DNA from: a virus
Reading direction: 5' to 3' (one strand)
Virus record (IMG/VR): IMGVR_UViG_3300023174_000316
Span: 1 to 41,650 of that record
DNA: 41,650 nt
Shown here: positions 8,522 to 16,359 of the stretch, one piece after another
Layout of the letters: each line of letters opens with the position of its first letter
How positions within the stretch are numbered: position 1 is the stretch's first letter
Position numbers and translations under genes: made by a program
The notes under the pieces: model-generated
Told to the model about the DNA's origin: nothing
Databases searched by the model: none
The model's input: only the letters and a program-made list of their open reading frames with translations

Positions 8522-9424
8522 ATGGGAAAATTATTTGATGCAATTTTTGAGTCTGTGATATCACGCCACGATTATCTTAATGGTGATCGTGTTAAGTTCA
8601 GACCTAACTACAAATCATGCGATGCATACAAGTCGATGTCAACTGAATTAAAGAAAGAGGTTGATGATTTAGCAGCTTGTGGATTGAATATCAAGGTAGT
8701 TAAAGTTGGTGATAGATTATCTGGAGCCAGTGCTGGTAATCAATTCAAAACATCAAGTGATTATGTAATAACAATTGCCGCTGATCAAGGTGGAACAAGA
8801 ATTTATGGTAAAGTTACTGTTTCTTCTGATATGATTGATAAAATCCCATCAGATGACATTAATTTAGATCCAGTTCCTGATGAATGGAAAAGAAAAGAAC
8901 GTATTACAATAAAACCAGAAGTTGTAAAAATAGATAATAACCATATCACTAGAAGAACTGATAAAGGGAATGGAAAAGCCACAGCAACTGAATATAGACT
9001 TCCAGAAAGCACAACTTTAAAGAAAGATAATGAAATGCTTGGCATGTTATATGAAAATGCCAGTAATCCAAATAGTATTTCCGATTCAGAAAGACATCAA
9101 ATAACAAATAAATTAACAATCTATGGATTGGATGGAAATGCTCGTTTTGAAACTGCTGGACAAGCATTGAGAGCACTTACAAGCGCATTGGATGAGCTTG
9201 GTTTTGATTTGGATGCTGTTACAAATGATGTTGATTTTCCAAGAGCGCATCACGAACCAGGATATAAAGCTCAAAAAATGTTATCATTTAGAAGAAAAAC
9301 AACAAGTGGAGATCCATTTGATGAAGAACCAGAAATTGAAAATAGTATGATATCATTTAACTTTGAAAATCTTGGAAGAAATCCAGGAGGTAAAGATATC
9401 GAAGTTGTGGCATATGCTTCTTAA
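8522..9424 (+). CDS. Unknown late protein, CTS-like N-terminus
   Basis: 300 residues, not recognised. The N-terminus MGKLFDAIFESVISR resembles the short amphipathic N-terminal peptides of its neighbours that end in a Glu. The body begins LNGDRVKFRPNYKSCDAYKS, followed by a Lys-rich mixed alpha/beta region and an Asp-rich helix near residues 205-235 (ALTSALDELGFDLDAV). No signal peptide or membrane segment was seen. Promoter motif and neighbours suggest a late, possibly head-internal protein, but nothing shows its activity. Confidence 0.75.
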   Translation: MGKLFDAIFESVISRHDYLNGDRVKFRPNYKSCDAYKSMSTELKKEVDDLAACGLNIKVVKVGDRLSGASAGNQFKTSSDYVITIAADQGGTRIYGKVTVSSDMIDKIPSDDINLDPVPDEWKRKERITIKPEVVKIDNNHITRRTDKGNGKATATEYRLPESTTLKKDNEMLGMLYENASNPNSISDSERHQITNKLTIYGLDGNARFETAGQALRALTSALDELGFDLDAVTNDVDFPRAHHEPGYKAQKMLSFRRKTTSGDPFDEEPEIENSMISFNFENLGRNPGGKDIEVVAYAS

Positions 9425-9436
9425 AATTATAATATT

Positions 9437-9697
9437 ATGATAAACGAAAATCAAAAAATAGCCGAAGCATATGAAGAATGTCTCGTAGAAGAAGGTCTTA
9501 TTAGAAGACTTGGATCTAAAGTAGTTGGAGCTTTTTCTAAATCTTCTTTAAAGCAAACAAATAAACATCATGAATTTGCAAAATCTGTTGCATATGATGT
9601 TGGTAAAGATGTGTCCAAAGTATTTGGAGGTGATATAAACAAACACACCCAAGAAATGTACAATTTAATTTTAAATTATTTAAAAAAAATACCTTAA
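9437..9697 (+). CDS. Small unknown protein with CTS-like N-terminus
   Basis: 86 residues. The N-terminus reads MINENQKIAEAYEECLVEEG, an amphipathic helix ending in LVE|E like a T4 prohead-protease site. The rest is basic and helical (RRLGSKVVGAFSKSSLKQ, then KDVSKVFGGDINKHTQEMYN). It has no late motif of its own and lies 12 bases after the preceding stop, so it is probably cotranscribed. No family recognised. Confidence 0.65.
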   Translation: MINENQKIAEAYEECLVEEGLIRRLGSKVVGAFSKSSLKQTNKHHEFAKSVAYDVGKDVSKVFGGDINKHTQEMYNLILNYLKKIP

Positions 9698-9701
9698 CCG
9701 C

Positions 9702-9709
9702 ATAAATAA
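9702..9709 (+). promoter_or_regulatory. Late promoter motif before Ala/Gly-rich gene
   Basis: ATAAATAA within GCATAAATAATAATATGG; TAAATA ends 5 nt before the ATG at 9714. An almost identical sequence precedes the tail sheath gene at 24447. Confidence 0.8.
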
Positions 9710-9713
9710 TAAT

Positions 9714-10355
9714 ATGGCTAGAATAACAAAATTAGATCAAGCGCTTCTCGCTGAAGCATATACCGTTCAACTTTTTCAAGAATCAGCACCTCACATGACA
9801 ATTGCTGAAATTCAAAAAAGACTTCCTCATATGACACTTGAAGAAGCTCAAATTATCGAAGAGCTTTTTGGTAAGCTTGGTCAAAAACTTGGTCAGGTTG
9901 CTTCTGGCATAGGTGGAGTTGGTTCAGCTGCTGGTAAAGGACTTGCAGCTGCTGGTAGAGGCGTTGCAAGTGCCGCTGGACAAGCTGGACAAGCAGTTGC
10001 TCAAAAAGCCCAACAAGTGGGTTCTGGCGTAAAAGCAGCAGCTGGACAAGCTGCTCAAAATGTTGGAAATCTTTATAATACAGCAAGCGCAGATAAAGAA
10101 CAAGCACAAGCAATTGATAATGCTTCAAAAATAGCTATGGATTTGATTGATTTAGTTCAATCAGCACAAGCTAAAGGTCTTATTAATCTCAGAGGAGAAA
10201 TTACCAATATGTCACTTGCTCAAATTATGACTAGACTTGAACAAGCCAAAGGACAAACAGCTGGTCAGAGACAATCAGCTCAAGCCACAGGATTTACTGG
10301 TGGAGTTGGAAGTGCATTCAAGCAAGGAATGCAATCAGCAGGAACACAACCTTAA
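9714..10355 (+). CDS. Ala/Gly/Gln-rich late protein with CTS-like N-terminus
   Basis: 213 residues, not recognised. The N-terminus has ITKLDQALLAEAYTVQLFQE, with two possible (L/F)-x-E cleavage sites. Residues of about 45-125 are a low-complexity Ala/Gly/Gln region (GSAAGKGLAAAGRGVASAAG and similar), likely amphipathic helix of the sort seen in phage internal head or membrane-active proteins. The C-terminal third is helical. The stop codon shares a TTAA palindrome with the stop of the converging clamp-loader gene. Confidence 0.7.
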   Translation: MARITKLDQALLAEAYTVQLFQESAPHMTIAEIQKRLPHMTLEEAQIIEELFGKLGQKLGQVASGIGGVGSAAGKGLAAAGRGVASAAGQAGQAVAQKAQQVGSGVKAAAGQAAQNVGNLYNTASADKEQAQAIDNASKIAMDLIDLVQSAQAKGLINLRGEITNMSLAQIMTRLEQAKGQTAGQRQSAQATGFTGGVGSAFKQGMQSAGTQP

Positions 10356-11263
10356 AATATATGTTCCAACGATAAGAAACACGCAAATGCGTTGATTTCT
10401 TTATCAATCACATTACTACTTCTAAACAAGCTATCTGCAATTTGTATGATAGCTTGTTTTTTTTGTAATTCATCAATTTCCAAATCATATATATGATTTA
10501 AAAAGTTAGAAAGTAATTGATCATAATCATTATCAAACAAATGATCGTTCTCAATTAGATATTTTCTAGTTTGTAATGATGATTTATTCAAGACACCAGC
10601 CCATATATAAGAACATAATGAATTAGAATCTGTTTTTCCATCAATGTTTAATATTCCACTGGTTGAATGTTTTTGAATTTCATTGATACATTTTCTAAGA
10701 TCTGGAAAATAGTTCTTAACAAGATCAATCAATGCCTTGTTTTGATCTTTTGGTATTTCAATATCTTCATTTTGTAAGATATATAAACATCTCTTAACTG
10801 CTCCCTTTAATGTTGGTCTGATATCAACACTTTGACACCTAGATTGCAAAGGAGCTATGATTTTGTGACGATAATTAGCTGTTAAAATAAATCTAGCAAC
10901 TTTAGCATAGTCTTCCATCAAGTTACGTAAACATTTCTGCGCTTCTTTTGAAAGTCCGTCTGCTTCGTCGAGTACCACCACTTTAATACCACCATCAAAA
11001 CTTTTTGTTTGTACAAATCCAGATACTTTCACTCTGATGTTATCGATACCAGTTTCATCTGATGCATTTATATACAAATAATCACATTTTAATATATCTT
11101 GTACAATTATACGAGATATTGTCGTTTTTCCAGTGCCTGGATTTCCTGTAAATAAGAAATGCGGTATTTCATTGGTGAAAGATGAGAAAAAAGTGCGTGT
11201 ATTATCCGACAAACACATATCATCTAACGTATGTGGTCGATATTTTTCAATCCATAAATTCAT
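10352..11263 (-). CDS. 44: Clamp loader ATPase subunit (gp44/RFC-small-subunit-like)
   Basis: 303-residue AAA+ ATPase. It begins LWIEKYRPHTLDDM, the standard clamp-loader opening. Walker A is GNPGTGKTT (residues about 40-48), Walker B VVVLDEADGLS (about 93-103), sensor 1 FILTANYRHKI, and the SRCQS arginine-finger motif follows. The C-terminal third is the collar region. In T4 gp44 forms a pentamer with gp62 and loads sliding clamp gp45. No gp62 or gp45 is in this window. The ATG overlaps the stop of the RmlA-like gene by 4 bases, so a replication gene is translationally coupled to sugar-nucleotide genes. Confidence 0.95.
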   Translation of the reverse strand: MNLWIEKYRPHTLDDMCLSDNTRTFFSSFTNEIPHFLFTGNPGTGKTTISRIIVQDILKCDYLYINASDETGIDNIRVKVSGFVQTKSFDGGIKVVVLDEADGLSKEAQKCLRNLMEDYAKVARFILTANYRHKIIAPLQSRCQSVDIRPTLKGAVKRCLYILQNEDIEIPKDQNKALIDLVKNYFPDLRKCINEIQKHSTSGILNIDGKTDSNSLCSYIWAGVLNKSSLQTRKYLIENDHLFDNDYDQLLSNFLNHIYDLEIDELQKKQAIIQIADSLFRSSNVIDKEINAFACFLSLEHIF

Positions 11264-11991
11264 TCTGATAATCCTATAATTTTGTTTGTTCTATGTTCAA
11301 TTGTAGCAACTAAATTTGCACAGTCAAGCAAATCATTATGAGTTCCACAATCAAACCAGAAACCTTCAAATTCTTCTACATCCACACCTTCAGCTTCTTG
11401 TATTTTTTTGATAAGATCAACTATTTCAAATTCTCCTCTCTTGGAAGGGGTTAGTTTTTTAGCAAGATTAATAGCGATATTAGTAAAAACATATAAACCC
11501 ACTACTGCATCATCACTAACATACTCTGTTGGCTTTTCTACAATATCAACCAAGCTACCATCTTCATCTAACTTAGCAACTCCATATGCAGATGGATTCT
11601 TGACCTTGTAAGTATAGATTGTATTGGGTTGTACTTTAAGTTTTGTATTGGTAATGAATACATTATCACCTAAAATTAAAGTAACATCATCATCTCCTAT
11701 AAAATCTTCACCTATAATAAATGCTTCAGGCAATCCACTTGGTTTTTCTTGAATAGCATATTCAATTTTTAATTGATACGCTTCACCATGTCTAAGTTGA
11801 TTTTGAAATAATCTACATTGCTGTGTATCAGATGTAATAATTAGAATTTCTCTAATACCCATATCCTTCAAAGTCTGGAGTGGATAATAAATCATTGGTT
11901 TATTATAAACAGGCAATAACTGTTTACTGATTGTGCGTGTGAGTGGATAAAGTCTCGTACCTTTACCTCCTGCTAATATAATACCTTTCAT
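11260..11991 (-). CDS. rmlA: Glucose-1-phosphate thymidylyltransferase-like (RmlA, C-terminally short)
   Basis: 243 residues. The N-terminus GIILAGGKGTRLYPLTRTIS plus KQLLPVYNKPMIYYPL is diagnostic of the RmlA nucleotidylyltransferase family, which joins dTTP and glucose-1-phosphate to give dTDP-glucose. LILGDNVF (metal-binding Asp) and WFDCGTHNDLLDCANLVATIE are also present. Bacterial RmlA is about 290 residues; this one ends right after the last motif and lacks the C-terminal helices used in the allosteric site, so regulation may be lost. It overlaps both neighbours by 4 bases. A different NTP or sugar cannot be excluded. Confidence 0.88.
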   Translation of the reverse strand: MKGIILAGGKGTRLYPLTRTISKQLLPVYNKPMIYYPLQTLKDMGIREILIITSDTQQCRLFQNQLRHGEAYQLKIEYAIQEKPSGLPEAFIIGEDFIGDDDVTLILGDNVFITNTKLKVQPNTIYTYKVKNPSAYGVAKLDEDGSLVDIVEKPTEYVSDDAVVGLYVFTNIAINLAKKLTPSKRGEFEIVDLIKKIQEAEGVDVEEFEGFWFDCGTHNDLLDCANLVATIEHRTNKIIGLSE

Positions 11992-12878
11992 ATAATTATT
12001 GTATTAATTAAAGCCATATCCATAGCAGATCCTTCAGTTTGTATATCAAAACCAGGAAACATAGTTCTTAACTTATCAATAGATAACACACAATTTGATC
12101 GTGGTGCAATTATATTGATATCTTCAATATCTACAAACTTCCAATTTTTATTTTTGAAACCATAAGCTTTCATAATTTTAGTTGCGAATTCTGTATCTTG
12201 CGCTTCGGGGTTAACAAAATTAATAACGCCGATAGAGTTGGTTGATATGTTATTTTCAACGATATATTCAATAAAATTACATAAATCAGGAATATATGTT
12301 TTGGAGTTTTTATAGTTAACTAAATTATCATATTTTAGAATTTTAGTAAGATAACTTCTTTCATGAAGATCATTACCAAACGGCATTCTTACACGAATTG
12401 TACAACCATACTCGTTTAAAGTTTCAAAAGCGTGTTTTGTTTTGGAATAGTATGATGAATTGTCAAACAAGCCGAAATTAGGTTCGTCGGTTTCGGTAAA
12501 TTCTTTTTCATAACCACTGTAAATACATCCAGATGAAATATGAATATAATCAATTCCCGAAGTTTTGCAAACGTTGCTGATTTTTAGAGGTAATTTGACA
12601 TTAAGTTCCCAACAGAGTTTCTTTTTCTGTTCTCCTTCATCAACATTCGGTCTTCCTGTAAAACCAGCGCAATTTATGACATGTGTTATTCCATTGTTTA
12701 AAATAAATTTATACAATGTAGCATCATTTGCATAATCTAAATCTTTTCTAGATTTTAAAAAATAATTGATATGTTCTTTGGCTGAATGTGTGTACAATTC
12801 TGTTCCAACATATCCAGATCCTAAAATAAGAACATTAGTTTGCTTCGTATTCTTCTTCGACAAATTTTTGGATGTCAT
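11988..12878 (-). CDS. RmlD-like NAD(P)-dependent sugar-nucleotide reductase
   Basis: 296 residues, extended short-chain dehydrogenase fold. VLILGSGYVGTELY (residues about 16-29) is the Rossmann GxGxxG loop, VINCAGFTGRPNVDE matches the RmlD substrate region, and YYSKTKHAFE holds the catalytic Tyr-x-x-x-Lys. The family includes dTDP-4-dehydrorhamnose reductase (RmlD) and GDP-fucose synthase. The adjacent RmlA-like gene and the RmlB gene at 36782 favour a dTDP-sugar substrate. RmlC, the epimerase needed for rhamnose, was not found here, so the end product may be another 6-deoxyhexose. The N-terminus overlaps the upstream small gene by 44 bases. Confidence 0.8.
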   Translation of the reverse strand: MTSKNLSKKNTKQTNVLILGSGYVGTELYTHSAKEHINYFLKSRKDLDYANDATLYKFILNNGITHVINCAGFTGRPNVDEGEQKKKLCWELNVKLPLKISNVCKTSGIDYIHISSGCIYSGYEKEFTETDEPNFGLFDNSSYYSKTKHAFETLNEYGCTIRVRMPFGNDLHERSYLTKILKYDNLVNYKNSKTYIPDLCNFIEYIVENNISTNSIGVINFVNPEAQDTEFATKIMKAYGFKNKNWKFVDIEDINIIAPRSNCVLSIDKLRTMFPGFDIQTEGSAMDMALINTIII

Positions 12879-13056
12879 ATATATTCAATGTATCGTTGGT
12901 TTGGAAAAAGTCAACCAATAATTCATGAAGCTGATTTCCCATACTGGATATTTCTTCGTCTTCTGTTGAATCCAAGAAAGTTTGTAAATCTTCAAATGCA
13001 TCTAATATTTTTTCTTCTTTTTGAAGTAATCCCTTTAGTAATTTTATTTTTTTCAT
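12835..13056 (-). CDS. Small acidic helical protein, unknown
   Basis: 73 residues, mostly Glu/Asp/Lys/Leu helices (KLLKGLLQKEEKILDAFEDL and so on), ending FVEEEYEAN. Not recognised. It is the first gene after the only perfect TATAAATA promoter in the region and leads the RmlD-RmlA-clamp loader operon. It overlaps the RmlD-like gene by 44 bases in another frame, which is long for this phage; either the RmlD start or this ORF could be misjudged. Confidence 0.55.
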   Translation of the reverse strand: MKKIKLLKGLLQKEEKILDAFEDLQTFLDSTEDEEISSMGNQLHELLVDFFQTNDTLNIYDIQKFVEEEYEAN

Positions 13057-13065
13057 ATATTCGAG

Positions 13066-13073
13066 TATTTATA
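13066..13073 (-). promoter_or_regulatory. Perfect T4-type late promoter TATAAATA
   Basis: TATAAATA on the minus strand, identical to the T4 late consensus, with the core ending 9 nt before the ATG at 13056. It drives the minus-strand operon that includes RmlD, RmlA and the clamp loader. Confidence 0.7.
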
Positions 13074-13083
13074 CAAAAACTAA

Positions 13084-13091
13084 ATAAATAA
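13084..13091 (+). promoter_or_regulatory. Late promoter motif before repeat fibre gene
   Basis: ATAAATAA within CTAAATAAATAAAGACATGG; the second TAAATA core ends 5 nt before the ATG at 13096. It lies back to back with the minus-strand promoter at 13066-13073. Confidence 0.75.
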
Positions 13092-13095
13092 AGAC

Positions 13096-16000
13096 ATGGC
13101 TGTTAAAATTTCTCAACTTCCTTTAAATAATTTACCATATCAAGGATCAGAACAAATACCTTTGGTACAAGGTGGTGTAACAAGAGTGGGTACTTTAAGT
13201 TCATTTACTTCATATCTTTCTGGAAGTTTATTAACTATCAATAAATTTTCTCAATTAAGTGGAGAATTTGCTTCAAGAATTAAAAATAATAATTTCACAA
13301 CATCACAAACAGTATTTGGATCAGTAACAGCAAAAAGTTTCATACTGTCAGGCGGATATACATTTGAATCAACTGCAAATTCTTTAAAAATAAGACCTGA
13401 TACCATTGCTATATCGGGAAGTAGTAATACCTTTATAGGTAATTGTGCTGGAATTAATAACACAACAGGAAATTGTAATAACTTTATAGGTAATAATGCT
13501 GGACGTAGTAACACAACAGGAAGTAGTAATAACTTTTTAGGTAATTGTGCTGGACGTTATAACACAACAGGAGTTTGTAATAACTTTATAGGTTATCGTG
13601 CTGGAGCTAATAACACAACAGGAAGTAGTAATAACTTTTTAGGTAATTGTGCTGGAGCTAATAACACAAGTGGGTATGGTAATAACTTTATAGGTTATCA
13701 AGCTGGACGTAATAACACAACAGGAAGTAGTAATAACTTTATAGGTTATCAAGCTGGATATAGTAACACAACAGGAAATAATAATAACTTTTTAGGTAAT
13801 GAAGCTGGACGTTGTAACACAACAGGAAGTGATAATAACTTTATAGGTTATAGTGCTGGACGTTGTAACACAACAGGACGTTATAATAACTTTATAGGTA
13901 ATTGTGCTGGAGCTAATAACACAACAGGAGGTTGTAATAACTTTTTAGGTTATCGTGCTGGATACAAAAATTCATCAGGAAATAATAATAACTTTATGGG
14001 TCGTTATGCTGGATATAATAACACAACAGGCACTCATAATAACTTTTTAGGTAATTGTGCTGGACGTTACATGTATACGGGGAACAATAATACATTTATA
14101 GGTAATCAAGCTGGTAAATTAATTTCTCAATATAATACACCATCCAGTCCATCTAATAATTTTTTTGTAGGTTATAAAGCTGGACATGGATATTGTAACA
14201 CATGCGCCCCAAATGCTACAGTGTCAGCTAATCACAACATAGCAGTGGGATTTCAAGCTGGTTGTTCATTGGGTGCTAGATATTCTTGTTATTACAACGG
14301 TAGTTATACTTATATTACATGCAGCTCAACACAACACAACATATTTTTAGGTGATCGTGCTGGCGAATGCAGTAGAGCTTCTGGTACTTGTTATAATTCA
14401 TATGCTGCAATTAATAATAACTTCTTAGGTAATCGTGCTGGACGCAATAACACAACAGGATGTAATAATAACTTTTTAGGTGGTTGTGCTGGATATAGTA
14501 ACACAACAGGATTTAATAATAACTTTTTAGGTAATCGTGCTGGATATTGTAACACAACAGGATTTAATAATAACTTTTTAGGTGGTTGTGCTGGATATAG
14601 TAACACAACAGGATTTAATAATAACTTTTTAGGTAATCGTGCTGGATTTTGTAACACATCAGGAATTTATAATAACTTTTTAGGTTATCGTGCTGGATTT
14701 TGTAACACATCAGGAATTAATAATAACTTTTTAGGTAATCGTGCTGGATATTGTAACACAACAGGATTTAATAATAACTTTTTAGGTAATCGTGCTGGAT
14801 ATTGTAACACAACAGGATTTAATAATAACTTTTTAGGTAATAGTGCTGGACGTAGTAACACAACAGGATGTAATAATAACTTTTTAGGTAATTATGCTGG
14901 ATTTAGTAATACAATAGGAAATTGTAATAACTTTATAGGTAATATTGCTGGAAGTTGTAACACAACAGGAGGTTGCAATAACTTTATAGGTAATTTAGCT
15001 GGTCAATTTAACACAACAGGAGGTTGCAATAACTTTATAGGTAATGAAGCTGGACGTTGTAACACAACAGGAAGTAATAATAACTTTTTAGGTAATTGCG
15101 CTGGACGTTGTAACACAACAGGAATTAATAATAACTTTATAGGTTATAGTGCTGGACGTTGTAACACAACAGGATGTTATAATAACTTTATAGGTAATCG
15201 TGCTGGACGCTGTAACACAACAGGACTTTATAATAACTTTATAGGTATTCTTGCTGGATATTGTAACACAACAGGAAGTGACAATAACTTTATAGGTGAT
15301 AATTCTGGAATTTGTAACACAACAGGAAGTAGTAATAACTTTTTAGGTAATGAAGCTGGACGTTGTAACACAACAGGAATTAATAATACTTTTATAGGTA
15401 CTCGTGCTGGATTTACAAATCTATCTGGAACTGGAAATATTATTGTAGGTCGAAATGCAAATACTCTTACAAACGGTTTGAGTAATACTATAGTATTTGG
15501 TAACGATGCAATTGCTACTGAATCAAATCAGTTTGTTGTAAGTACAAATACAATTTCAATATCATCCGTTGGAAGTACAATATTTATTGGAAATTCTCAA
15601 AAAAATAACAGTCTCACAGTCCGTAATTCAATATCTGCTTCTACAATAAATGCACTTTCTGCTAATATAAATTTTGCAAATATTACAACCCTCAACGTAT
15701 TATCTGCAAATATAAGTGTAATAGATATTCAACAATACGAACTATCTGGATTTAATGTAACTGGAAATACTACAGTATCTGGAATTTTAAGTTCAAATTC
15801 TATTTTATATTCAAACAATGGAAACAGTGATCAATGGAATTCTACATATACAACATTCCAACTTAATAGCTCATCATATGCAAAAGTTAACGCTTCTAAT
15901 AACTTCCAAGCATCACAAGTAATTTATGGAGGATTGAGTGCAGCGTTTTTACAATTATCAGGCAGTAGTTACAAGATAGATGGTACAGGAACCAATTTCT

Positions 16001-16353
16001 CAATTGGTACTCATGTTAATCCATTGAGTGGTGATCATGTATTAGCTATTGGGCAAGATTCTGGTGTTAATAATTATGGAAATCACAATATATTTGTTGG
16101 TTTGAGTGCTGGATTTACAAATATATCTGGAACTGGAAATATTATTGTAGGTCGAAATGCAAACACCCTTACAAATGGTTTGAGTAATACTATAGTATTT
16201 GGTAATTTCGCAACTGCTAGTGCTTCTAATCAGATAGCCATTGGTTCTGCATCATTTCCTCTGAGTACAACTGCAACAGCAGGAAGTATATCTAACTACT
16301 TAGTGATTTCATTTAATGGTGTATTGGGTAAAATACCTCTTTATAACCTTTAA
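13096..16353 (+). CDS. Fibre protein of about 37 Asn/Gly-rich 17-residue repeats
   Basis: 1085 residues. The N-terminus (KISQLPLNNLPYQGSEQIPLV, with QGGVTRVGTLSSF) is the usual attachment-domain opening of phage fibre proteins. Residues of about 111-780 are tandem repeats NNF(I/L)GxxAGxxNTTGxx, each 17 residues/51 bp. Units 14-17 carry insertions of up to about 17 residues. Cys recur at fixed repeat positions (GNCAG, RCNTT, TGxC). The C-terminus (about 780-1085) has two copies of an AGFTN(L/I)SGTGNIIVGRNAN segment separated by coil and beta stretches. The pattern suggests a beta-helical, probably trimeric shaft like trimeric-adhesin head repeats. It likely binds receptor; no T4 homologue recognised. 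Confidence 0.85.
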   Translation: MAVKISQLPLNNLPYQGSEQIPLVQGGVTRVGTLSSFTSYLSGSLLTINKFSQLSGEFASRIKNNNFTTSQTVFGSVTAKSFILSGGYTFESTANSLKIRPDTIAISGSSNTFIGNCAGINNTTGNCNNFIGNNAGRSNTTGSSNNFLGNCAGRYNTTGVCNNFIGYRAGANNTTGSSNNFLGNCAGANNTSGYGNNFIGYQAGRNNTTGSSNNFIGYQAGYSNTTGNNNNFLGNEAGRCNTTGSDNNFIGYSAGRCNTTGRYNNFIGNCAGANNTTGGCNNFLGYRAGYKNSSGNNNNFMGRYAGYNNTTGTHNNFLGNCAGRYMYTGNNNTFIGNQAGKLISQYNTPSSPSNNFFVGYKAGHGYCNTCAPNATVSANHNIAVGFQAGCSLGARYSCYYNGSYTYITCSSTQHNIFLGDRAGECSRASGTCYNSYAAINNNFLGNRAGRNNTTGCNNNFLGGCAGYSNTTGFNNNFLGNRAGYCNTTGFNNNFLGGCAGYSNTTGFNNNFLGNRAGFCNTSGIYNNFLGYRAGFCNTSGINNNFLGNRAGYCNTTGFNNNFLGNRAGYCNTTGFNNNFLGNSAGRSNTTGCNNNFLGNYAGFSNTIGNCNNFIGNIAGSCNTTGGCNNFIGNLAGQFNTTGGCNNFIGNEAGRCNTTGSNNNFLGNCAGRCNTTGINNNFIGYSAGRCNTTGCYNNFIGNRAGRCNTTGLYNNFIGILAGYCNTTGSDNNFIGDNSGICNTTGSSNNFLGNEAGRCNTTGINNTFIGTRAGFTNLSGTGNIIVGRNANTLTNGLSNTIVFGNDAIATESNQFVVSTNTISISSVGSTIFIGNSQKNNSLTVRNSISASTINALSANINFANITTLNVLSANISVIDIQQYELSGFNVTGNTTVSGILSSNSILYSNNGNSDQWNSTYTTFQLNSSSYAKVNASNNFQASQVIYGGLSAAFLQLSGSSYKIDGTGTNFSIGTHVNPLSGDHVLAIGQDSGVNNYGNHNIFVGLSAGFTNISGTGNIIVGRNANTLTNGLSNTIVFGNFATASASNQIAIGSASFPLSTTATAGSISNYLVISFNGVLGKIPLYNL
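13426..15435 (+). repeat. 51-bp in-frame tandem repeat array (17 residues per unit)
   Basis: About 37 units with conserved core AATAACTTTATAGGT and GCTGG plus AACACAACAGGA. Six codons per unit vary (two after GN/GY-type positions, two before NTTG, two after TTG). Units at about 14089-14417 are longer and irregular and divide the array into two blocks of 13 and about 20 regular copies. Confidence 0.95.
15406..15503 (+). repeat. 98-bp direct repeat, copy 1
   Basis: Nearly identical to 16108-16205, 702 bp downstream in the same frame. It encodes AGFTNLSGTGNIIVGRNAN and the following TLTNGLSNTIVFGN. It marks a duplication of the segment that caps the repeat array. Confidence 0.9.
16108..16205 (+). 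repeat. 98-bp direct repeat, copy 2
   Basis: Second copy of the 15406-15503 segment, with only a few substitutions (for example an Ile codon for Leu in SGTG's preceding residue). It lies at the C-terminal end of the fibre, just before the last 45 residues. Confidence 0.9.
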
Positions 16354-16359
16354 TAACTA

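Noticed and set aside
14391-14657. Pro/Leu-rich ORF on the minus strand
   Set aside because: It is the antisense shadow of the fibre repeats and repeats with the same period.
13426-15435. CRISPR-like array of regularly spaced repeats
   Set aside because: The 51-bp units are contiguous, in frame, protein-coding, and their variable parts are single codons, not spacers.
13426-15435. Diversity-generating retroelement target
   Set aside because: Variable codons suggested it, but no reverse transcriptase or template repeat was seen, and the changes are not limited to adenines.
16354-16359. Short inverted repeat between fibre and sulfotransferase genes as terminator
   Set aside because: The stem is about 7 A/T pairs with a 2-base loop and no T-run.
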